Assembly: GCA_964435775.1 (NCBI GenBank)
Contig: CAYTAP010000113.1
Coordinates: 1 to 12,507, forward strand
Length of the DNA stretch: 12,507 nucleotides
Direction: 5' to 3'
From: CAYTAP01 sp964435775
Lineage (GTDB): Bacteria > Planctomycetota > Phycisphaerae > Tepidisphaerales > Tepidisphaeraceae
In this document: positions 7,577 to 12,507 of the stretch, piece by piece
How the letters are laid out: each line of letters begins with the position of its first letter
How positions within the stretch are numbered: the first letter of the stretch is position 1
The notes under the pieces: generated by a model
What the model saw: the letters and a program-made list of their open reading frames with translations, nothing else
The model's database searches: none
What the model was told of the DNA's origin: nothing
Translations under genes and position numbers: made by a program

Positions 7577-8209
7577 TCATCCTCTATTGAGGGTTTGGAG
7601 TTGTTCGAGGCTGCGGCTCACGAGATCGCGCTGGTCGTCGGCGTTGAGATTTCGTCGGAGGATCTTTTCGGCGATGCTCGTGGAAAGCTCGGCGGCCTGG
7701 CGATAGATGTCATCGAGCGCCTGCTTTCGGCTGCTCTCGATTTCACGCTGGGCGCGCTCCTTGATCTCCTCCACCTCCTGCTGGGCATGGAGTTTGATCC
7801 CGGCGGCTATTTTTTCGGCGTCGGTCGTCGCTTTGGCAAGCATCTCACGCACGCTGCCTTCGGCGGCGGCGAGTTGAACGGTGTATTCGCGGAGCGTCGC
7901 CTCGGATTTCAGACGCTGGGACTCGGCCGCCTCAAGATCGGCGCGAATGCGCTGCTCGCGGGCCTTGAGACCGTTCATGACCGACTTCCAGGCGGTGGGA
8001 TAAAGGATGATCAGCAGGATCACGAAGATGATGATGACCCAGATCGCCTCGGCGGGCTTGAACTCCACCAGGGGATGCTCGCCATGCACTTCAGCGGGGT
8101 TCTGGACGGTTTCAATGGGCGTGGCGTGGCCGTTCGCCTGCGCCAAGGCCAGCGTCGGCGTCGCGTAAGCAATCAACAGCGCGGCCATCATCAGCAATCG
8201 CATCCACAT
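7577..8209 (-). CDS. atpF: ATP synthase F0 b subunit with N-terminal signal-like segment
   Basis: Subunit b is the peripheral stalk that holds F1 to the membrane. The 210-residue product has a membrane span at about 56-71 (IWVIIIFVILLIILYP) followed by a long charged helix, about 80-185, the normal b coiled coil. Unusually, residues 1-23 look like a cleavable signal peptide (hydrophobic core, ALA before Gln24), with about 30 polar residues before the membrane span. Standard b proteins are about 156-170 residues and lack this. The start is well supported by GAGG 7 bases upstream. It lies between atpE and atpH; a terminator-like hairpin sits upstream. Confidence 0.93.
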   Translation of the reverse strand: MWMRLLMMAALLIAYATPTLALAQANGHATPIETVQNPAEVHGEHPLVEFKPAEAIWVIIIFVILLIILYPTAWKSVMNGLKAREQRIRADLEAAESQRLKSEATLREYTVQLAAAEGSVREMLAKATTDAEKIAAGIKLHAQQEVEEIKERAQREIESSRKQALDDIYRQAAELSTSIAEKILRRNLNADDQRDLVSRSLEQLQTLNRG

Positions 8210-8258
8210 TCGGAAACCTCGTCAGGATTATGACGTGAACACACGTCCGGTCATCAGC

Positions 8259-8275
8259 CCGGGGTTGAACCCCGG
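8259..8275. other. GC hairpin upstream of atpF
   Basis: Arms ccggggt and accccgg flank a 3-base loop, 49 bases upstream of the atpF start. It follows the larger stem at 8296-8325 on the minus-strand transcript. It may stabilise processed RNA or form part of a two-hairpin attenuator. Confidence 0.45.
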
Positions 8276-8290
8276 CGCCGCAACTTTCTC

Positions 8291-8325
8291 AAAAGCCCTC
8301 CGGACGGCTGCCGCCATCCGGGGGG
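8291..8325 (-). terminator. terminator-like hairpin after atpE (probable partial terminator)
   Basis: On the minus strand, 15 bases past the atpE stop, a 13-bp stem with one mismatch and one wobble (8313-8325 with 8296-8308; loop 8309-8312) is followed, one base later, by TTTT. This is the form of an intrinsic terminator with a short U-tract. Being inside an essential operon, it is more likely to stop only some transcripts. That would leave more atpE message than atpF-atpH-atpA message, matching the many c copies needed per complex. Confidence 0.55.
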
Positions 8326-8339
8326 TGAATCGTCCAAAC

Positions 8340-8603
8340 TTATTTGAGCTTGAACATCAGCAGCAGACAGATCACCAGCGAGAAGAAGGTGAACCCTTCA
8401 ATCAGCGCGGCGGCGATGATCATATTCGTGCCGATGCGCCCGCTGGCATCGGGTTGACGGGCGATGGCGCTCATGGCGTCGCCGCCGATGCGCCCGATGC
8501 CCAGTCCACCACCAATGACGCTCAGGCCACAGCCCAAGCCAACGCCCAACATCGCCAGTCCGCCCCATTCCTGGGCGGCCTGAGCCAACATTCCGTACAG
8601 CAT
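8340..8603 (-). CDS. atpE: ATP synthase F0 c subunit
   Basis: Subunit c forms the rotating membrane ring. With the start used here the product is 87 residues: two membrane helices, a glycine-rich first helix (GVGLGCGLSVIGGGLGIG, 20-37), the polar loop ARQPDASG (48-55) and the ion-binding Glu69 in AALIEGFTFF. Sodium-type rings carry Gln in helix 1 and Ser or Thr after the Glu. Here those positions appear to be Ile and Gly, so proton use is predicted. I place the start at 8603 because AAGGAG lies 5 bases upstream. An upstream in-frame ATG at 8630, with AAGGA upstream, would add nine residues (MGSIDQGVS). Confidence 0.93.
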   Translation of the reverse strand: MLYGMLAQAAQEWGGLAMLGVGLGCGLSVIGGGLGIGRIGGDAMSAIARQPDASGRIGTNMIIAAALIEGFTFFSLVICLLLMFKLK

Positions 8604-8747
8604 CGAAACTCCTTGGTCGATGGAACCCATCGATCCTTAAGGCGGGCATGCGCGCAAATGGAAAGGCGCGTCAGGTCCGCGGATGTAAAGTCGCCGACAT
8701 CCCAAACATGCCCGACCGTCGGCGGGAGGGGCAAATATCATTCTTGG

Positions 8748-8869
8748 GATTTTCGATTTTTGATTTGCGATTGGATCAGCCTGCGTGGATGTTTGCGGCG
8801 ATCTCATATTTGCAAATCTCGAATCTCAAAACCTCAATCGAAAATCTCCAATCAAAAATCAAAAATCCA
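8748..8869. repeat. inverted GATTTTT-type heptamer arrays between atpB and atpE
   Basis: Four units run forward at 8748-8775 (gattttc, gattttt, gatttgc, gattgga). Eight run in the opposite sense at 8814-8869 (aaatctc, gaatctc, aaaacct, caatcga, aaatctc, caatcaa, aaatcaa, aaatcca), exactly in 7-base register. The last unit ends one base before the atpB stop complement. Arms of opposite sense can pair imperfectly into a long AT-rich stem. The 239-266 base spacer of which this is part is much longer than other atp spacers. The rest (8631-8747) shows no gene. Confidence 0.75.
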
Positions 8870-9994
8870 TCAGTGTTCCGGCGCCACCGCGCTTGCGATG
8901 AACAATGTCGCCAGGAAGACAAAAATATACGCATGAAGGAACGCGACGAACAATTCCAGCGCGCGAATGAACACGCTCATGAGCGACATCGGCACGCCGA
9001 CGCCGATCTGGCCGAGGATCGTGGGCGCCGAGACGATCAAGCCCGCGAGGACGGCCAGGACCGTGTGCCCGCCGACCATGTTGGCGAACAAACGCATCGC
9101 CAGCGCGAAGGGCTTGACCAGCGCGCCGATGAACTCGAGGCACAGGAGGAACATCCACATCGGCACGTCCACCAGCCAAAGGATGTTGGATTGTCCCGGC
9201 TGGGGCTTGAAAGGATGCGGCGCGAAGTTCCAGAGGTAAAAGGGGATCGCGCCGGCCGCCGCCGCGAGGGGCGATGCCGCATGGGCGTGCGAGGTGGCGG
9301 CGGCATGGGCGGCGGCGCCCGCGTTGACGGCGTGTCGCCGCTGCGGCGGAACATCCTGGTAATGCCTGGTCGGATCGCTCAGGGCGCGAAAGTCGCTGGG
9401 TACCGTCGTTGGCAGGGCATCGCCGCGCATGTGCTCCAGGTCGTGCGCCGATTCAAACGGCACGCCGTCTTCGGCAATCCGCGCTTCATGGGCGGCATGC
9501 CCGAAGTTGCCGGATCGAAGCGACCGGTACGCCTGAGCCACGCCGCTGATGTGGATGACGAAGAACGTCGCGATGGCCAGTCCGCCGGTCGTGTTGAGCG
9601 TGCCGGTGGCCGTGCCGCCCAGGTGCTTCACGTGGCCGCCGGAGATCAGATAAAAGATCTCGCCGAGCGGGATGAAGCCGAGGAGGTTGCAAAACAGGAT
9701 GAAGAAGAACAAGGTCCAGAGGAACGGCACGAAGCGGTCCGTGTGGTCCTTGAGCGCCGGGCGGAAGACTTCAATGCGAAGGAACTCGAGCATCGCCTCG
9801 AAGAAGTTGCGCGAACCCGTGGGGGGTTTGGCGTCGGCATGACGGAAGATGACCGGGAATATCAGCAGCATCAGGACCGCCGCGACCAGCGCCATGAGCA
9901 TCTGGTTCGACACCGTGATGCCGAATACGTGAAACAGGTCGGTGCCCACCACGTGTTGAAGGGGATTGACCTGTGCCAGCAATGAAAGGGGCAT
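8870..9994 (-). CDS. atpB: ATP synthase F0 a subunit with a large insertion
   Basis: Subunit a forms the two proton half-channels against the c-ring. The 374-residue product (240-290 is usual) has the helix 2/3 region LWTLFFFILFCNLLGFIPLG (92-111). The key motif is KPFALAMRLFANMVGGH, with the essential Arg301 (E. coli Arg210) and Asn305. The C-terminal ELFVAFLHAYIFVFL follows. The Glu219/His245 pair of E. coli is exchanged here (His310, Glu347), as reported for other a subunits. Residues of about 160-266 are an insertion absent from E. coli, ending in an Ala/His-rich tract (AAAHAAATSHAHAA, about 227-240). Topology places it on the cytoplasmic side between helices 3 and 4. The start has only a weak GGAA upstream. 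Confidence 0.94.
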   Translation of the reverse strand: MPLSLLAQVNPLQHVVGTDLFHVFGITVSNQMLMALVAAVLMLLIFPVIFRHADAKPPTGSRNFFEAMLEFLRIEVFRPALKDHTDRFVPFLWTLFFFILFCNLLGFIPLGEIFYLISGGHVKHLGGTATGTLNTTGGLAIATFFVIHISGVAQAYRSLRSGNFGHAAHEARIAEDGVPFESAHDLEHMRGDALPTTVPSDFRALSDPTRHYQDVPPQRRHAVNAGAAAHAAATSHAHAASPLAAAAGAIPFYLWNFAPHPFKPQPGQSNILWLVDVPMWMFLLCLEFIGALVKPFALAMRLFANMVGGHTVLAVLAGLIVSAPTILGQIGVGVPMSLMSVFIRALELFVAFLHAYIFVFLATLFIASAVAPEH

Positions 9995-10097
9995 GGGGAG
10001 TTTCCGAAAGATTGATCGAATCCGTTCAATTCACACGCTTCACGTTCAGCGCCGGCGTCCATCCCGCGGATGCCCCGGCCATTGCGACGAAGACGGT

Positions 10098-10508
10098 TTA
10101 TGGCGCTCGAGGCTGCGGGCTTGTGGACGGGGGTGAGGCCGAGCGAATCGCCCGAATCATCACCGTCGCCACGGGAACAATGGAGACACAGTAGAAAATC
10201 ATGAGGCAGATCGCGTAGGCGTCAACTTTTTGGATGAGCCCCGCGCCCCACGCTCCGGCCGACAGGATCAGGAACAGCATCATGTGAAGCACCGTCCCCG
10301 CCAAACTGGCTTGGATGGTGACATCGGCGGGGCTTCCATGCAGCCATGCGAGCGGAAGCAGCGCGACGGTGGCCGCCATAACCGCCACAACGGCCGGCAG
10401 GATCACCGCGCCCGGCGCGATCGCCCAACCCGCCGCCCCACAGAAGGCGAGGATGACGCCACCAGTCACAAGGACGGCGGCCGGGGCGATGAAGAATGAG
10501 CGGATCAT
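10098..10508 (-). CDS. AtpI/AtpR-like four-helix membrane protein
   Basis: The product is a 136-residue very hydrophobic protein with four likely membrane segments, about 5-28, 32-56, 67-92 and 98-121, then a Ser/Pro-rich tail. Position, size and topology match the atpI/atpR accessory genes at the head of F-type operons, which are thought to help c-ring assembly. No motif is diagnostic, so the family is assigned mainly by context. The start lies 4 bases after the atpZ-like stop, with AAGGA overlapping the end of that gene, so the two are probably coupled. The 103-base space to atpB shows no further gene. Confidence 0.6.
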   Translation of the reverse strand: MIRSFFIAPAAVLVTGGVILAFCGAAGWAIAPGAVILPAVVAVMAATVALLPLAWLHGSPADVTIQASLAGTVLHMMLFLILSAGAWGAGLIQKVDAYAICLMIFYCVSIVPVATVMIRAIRSASPPSTSPQPRAP

Positions 10509-10512
10509 GACG

Positions 10513-10719
10513 CTAGTCCTTGTTCATTCTCAAGGTGTCGCGGATGAGCAAATACAAACCACTGACGATCCCAATGACGGCGCCGATCAACGCGCCCCAC
10601 GGGCCGGTCTGATAGCGGCGATCGATCCAGAGACCAATCACCACGCCCAGCCCGACGCCCGCCACCACCTCGAAGCCCAGGCCTGCAAACCGACCCCAAC
10701 CGGTGTCGTTGTCAGCCAT
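10513..10719 (-). CDS. atpZ: AtpZ/AtpQ-type small ATP synthase accessory protein
   Basis: The product is a 68-residue protein with two membrane helices and glycine-zipper motifs: GLGFEVVAGVGLGVVIGLWID (14-34, helix 1) and WGALIGAVIGIVSGLYLLIR (41-60, helix 2). This is the pattern of the AtpZ/AtpQ (F0F1-ATPase subunit, putative Ca2+/Mg2+ transporter) family found as the first gene of atp operons. I chose ATG at 10719 because GGGAG lies 8 bases upstream. A longer in-frame ORF reaching 11100 runs through the promoter and into the sulfatase gene and is not real. It is the first gene of the operon, 4 bases from the next. Confidence 0.8.
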   Translation of the reverse strand: MADNDTGWGRFAGLGFEVVAGVGLGVVIGLWIDRRYQTGPWGALIGAVIGIVSGLYLLIRDTLRMNKD

Positions 10720-10785
10720 TATACGGACTCCCAAAGCGCGGCCGATCCATTCGGAGAAAGCACGCGCCGACCTCGACGGCGACTT

Positions 10786-10801
10786 CGTGCAAAAAAGCAC
10801 G
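10786..10801 (-). other. stem-loop in the atp operon leader
   Basis: The minus strand reads CGTGC-TTTTTT-GCACG: a 5-bp stem with six U residues in the loop, about 10 bases past the predicted transcription start. An exposed U6 loop is a typical target for Hfq-like or other single-strand binding proteins. The function is unknown. Confidence 0.35.
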
Positions 10802-10816
10802 ATCATCGACGTGCGT

Positions 10817-10845
10817 ACCTTAATGTAGTAGTCGCATGGGGTCAA
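10817..10845 (-). promoter_or_regulatory. probable sigma70-type promoter of the atp operon
   Basis: On the minus strand, -35 TTGACC (10840-10845) and -10 TAAGGT (10817-10822) are separated by exactly 17 bases. Transcription would begin near 10810, giving a leader of about 90 bases before the atpZ-like gene. The 212-base region between the sulfatase stop and atpZ holds this promoter and the leader stem; no gene is seen in it. Confidence 0.65.
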
Positions 10846-10930
10846 GAAATGGTGCATAAAGGGAAAAATTTGACCGCATGAAGTCTTGGGCATTGGGCTG
10901 GTTGCCGCAAATATGGCTGGGGCAATAGCA

Positions 10931-12340
10931 TCATTTGCCGCCGGTCCAACTGGGATTGGGTGAGGGTGCCAGTGCATTGACTCGCTTTCGCCAGTCGTCC
11001 AGCAACATGTGCAGGCGTTGGGCCCGCGCGGGGTCAGTGGTGGCCAGGTTGTTTTGCTCGCCAATGTCATCGCGAAGGTTGTACAACTCGAGCCGCCCAT
11101 CCTCGAAGAACTCGATCAGTTTCCAGTCCCCCCGCCGCACGGACGATCCCGGCGTGCCTCCCTGATTGCCATAGTGTGGGTAGTGCCAGAAGATTGCATC
11201 GCGGCTGAGTTGGCCTTGCCCGGTCAGAAGGGGTGTCAGGCTGATCCCATCGAGTCGAGCCTCTTCGTTCGCTACAGTCAATCCGGCCAATTCGAGAAGG
11301 GTTGGATAAAAATCCGGGCTGGTGACGGGCGTATTGCAAATGGAATTCGGCTGAATGAGCGGGGGGTACCGGACAATGAGCGGTTCACGGGTTCCGCCTT
11401 CGTACATCCAACCCTTTCCTTCGCACAGGGGACGATTGGAAGTTGGAGACCCCTCCGAGGTGGCCAGTCCACCGTTGTCGCTGGTGAAGATGACGATCGT
11501 GTTGTCCGCCTGATGGGTTTCATCCAGCGCGGCAAGGAGCCTGCCGATGTTGGTGTCGAGGTTTTCGATCATGGCGGCGTAGACGGGATCGGATTGAATC
11601 ACGCGCCGCTGGATGCGGAGATGGCGCTTATGTTCGGTGGGAAAGTGCTCCCCGGGGATAATTGCTTCAACCTTGTCCAAGCCCATCGCGCGCGCCTTGG
11701 CGGTGTATTTATCGATCAAAGGCTGCGGGGCTTCGATGGGCGTATGGACGGCGTAGTGGCAAAAATTAAGGAAAAAGGGGCGATCATCCTTCCGTTGGAT
11801 CAAGGCGATGGCTTCGTCCGTGAGGCGATCGGTCAGGTATTGGCCGGGCGGGCCGTCGGCGAGGGTGGGGATGTCCCAGGGGCTGAAGTACGTTTTGGGG
11901 CTCCCCCGCGCGCAGCCGGCGATGTTGATGTCGAAGCCATGATGGTCCGGCCAGGTGTCACGCTCACCCAGATGCCATTTGCCCACATGCCATGTGCGAT
12001 ATCCCTGGGCGCGGAGGGCGGTGGCGATGGTCGTTTCTGCGAGGGGAAGACGTTTGATGTAGGGGGCGTCGATGAGCCGCCCGCGACAGGGGTGAATATG
12101 GCCGGCGTTGTCGATCCAGTCGGTCAGGCCGATGGTTGCGGGGTATTTGCCGGTCAGGATGCTGGCGCGGGTGGGCGAACAGACGGGGCAGGCGGCATAG
12201 GCGTCGGTGAAACGCATCCCCTGTGCGGCGAGGCGGTCGAGGTTCGGTGTTTCGTAAAACATGCTGCCGTAGCAGCTCAGATCGCGCCAGCCGAGATCGT
12301 CCATCAGGATGAAGAGGATGTTGGGCGGTTGAGGGTTCAT
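10931..12340 (-). CDS. S1-family (formylglycine) sulfatase
   Basis: S1 sulfatases hydrolyse sulfate esters using a formylglycine made from an active-site Cys. The 469-residue product has metal-binding Asp14-Asp15 in ILMDDLGW. The formylglycine signature is CSPTRASILTG, with Cys54 and Arg58. GKWHLGE follows (Lys121, His123), then VHTP (His199), FTSDNGG (Asp288, Asn289) and Lys309 in CEGKGW. All usual catalytic residues are present. No signal peptide is seen, unlike many planctomycete sulfatases, so it may act on imported sugars. I chose ATG at 12340. An in-frame TTG at 12406 overlaps the promoter -35 box and adds no signal peptide. The substrate cannot be read from the sequence; carbohydrate sulfate is the likely class. 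Confidence 0.93.
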   Translation of the reverse strand: MNPQPPNILFILMDDLGWRDLSCYGSMFYETPNLDRLAAQGMRFTDAYAACPVCSPTRASILTGKYPATIGLTDWIDNAGHIHPCRGRLIDAPYIKRLPLAETTIATALRAQGYRTWHVGKWHLGERDTWPDHHGFDINIAGCARGSPKTYFSPWDIPTLADGPPGQYLTDRLTDEAIALIQRKDDRPFFLNFCHYAVHTPIEAPQPLIDKYTAKARAMGLDKVEAIIPGEHFPTEHKRHLRIQRRVIQSDPVYAAMIENLDTNIGRLLAALDETHQADNTIVIFTSDNGGLATSEGSPTSNRPLCEGKGWMYEGGTREPLIVRYPPLIQPNSICNTPVTSPDFYPTLLELAGLTVANEEARLDGISLTPLLTGQGQLSRDAIFWHYPHYGNQGGTPGSSVRRGDWKLIEFFEDGRLELYNLRDDIGEQNNLATTDPARAQRLHMLLDDWRKRVNALAPSPNPSWTGGK

Positions 12341-12376
12341 GAACGAATGATGCGGCGCGGCCGGCCGATGACAAGG

Positions 12377-12406
12377 TTTATATCCCGGATCGCCGGGAGC
12401 GAACAA
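12377..12406 (-). promoter_or_regulatory. probable promoter of the sulfatase gene
   Basis: On the minus strand, -35 TTGTTC (12401-12406) and -10 TATAAA (12377-12382) lie 18 bases apart, placing transcription start near 12370 and leaving a leader of about 30 bases. A small palindrome (cccgg-atcg-ccggg, 12384-12397) sits in the spacer and could be an operator. Confidence 0.5.
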
Positions 12407-12457
12407 TGGGGGTTCGTTGTTATTGAAGCCTCCGAGTTACGTCCCTACGATACGACC

Positions 12458-12507
12458 ATGTCGATTGCAGCGCTTTATACGCCGGGTCCTGATGCCACGG
12501 GTCATTT
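12458..12507 (+). CDS. possible start of a divergent gene (truncated by window edge)
   Basis: An ATG at 12458 opens a frame that stays open for 16 codons to the window edge (MSIAALYTPGPDATGH). There is no clear ribosome site. It is too short to recognise, and is listed only as a possible divergent neighbour of the sulfatase. Confidence 0.2.
   Translation, partial: MSIAALYTPGPDATGH

Noticed and set aside
8340..8630. Sodium-translocating (N-type) c subunit
   Set aside because: The Gln of helix 1 and the Ser/Thr after the ion-binding Glu found in sodium rings appear to be Ile and Gly here, which points to protons.
8748..8869. Insertion-sequence or MITE remnant with terminal inverted repeats between atpB and atpE
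   Set aside because: The inverted arms are themselves heptamer arrays, no target-site duplication is visible, and no transposase remnant is present.
8648..9985. A 445-codon open frame on the plus strand antisense to atpB
   Set aside because: Its product is an Arg/Glu/His-rich shadow without any domain, it lies across the heptamer arrays and exactly opposite the well-recognised AtpB, and GC-rich DNA commonly keeps such antisense frames open.
10720..11100. Longer N-terminal version of the atpZ-like protein (195 residues)
   Set aside because: It would run through the promoter and into the sulfatase coding region, and ATG at 10719 has a good ribosome site and gives the normal family length.

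Overview
The window looks like a chromosomal piece of a GC-rich bacterium, most probably a planctomycete of the Phycisphaerae type. That placement is inferred from the gene mix (an S1 sulfatase, GH42 and GH36-like glycosidases), the planctomycete-like character of the F-type ATP synthase subunits, and intergenic heptamer arrays. No phylogenetic test was possible. A run of 26 N at 717-742 shows the sequence comes from a draft or metagenome assembly.

Layout, left to right. (1) 34-4184, minus strand: a two-gene carbohydrate unit with a GH36/clan-D-like glycosidase followed by a GH42 beta-galactosidase. The two share a 4-base ATGA stop/start overlap. (2) 4414-4486, minus: tRNA-Glu(UUC) with a likely promoter. 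(3) 4626-5204, plus: a membrane-anchored TlpA/ResA-type thioredoxin. (4) 5371-10719, minus: an ATP synthase operon in the order atpZ/Q - atpI-like - atpB - atpE - atpF - atpH - atpA, with a good promoter at 10817-10845. It stops after atpA, and atpG, atpD and atpC are not here. (5) 10931-12340, minus: an S1 sulfatase with its own promoter, divergent from the possible first codons of another gene at the right edge.

How the genes work together. The two glycosidases lack signal peptides and probably split imported galactose-containing oligosaccharides in the cytoplasm. The sulfatase also lacks a signal, so it may act on similar imported material, but it is separated from them by the atp operon. 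The atp genes encode all of F0 (a, c, b), the delta and alpha subunits, and two small membrane accessory proteins. The c subunit has a proton-type, not sodium-type, ion site.

Most notable points. AtpA aligns full length with its family but lacks 16 residues that include the Walker B strand. The atp operon is split between atpA and atpG. The atp and tlpA intergenic spaces are largely built from short tandem arrays of different 7-base units that begin at or next to stop codons. AtpB carries a roughly 100-residue Ala/His-rich insertion. A terminator-like hairpin follows atpE. No CRISPR array, transposase, phage gene or obvious defence system is present.
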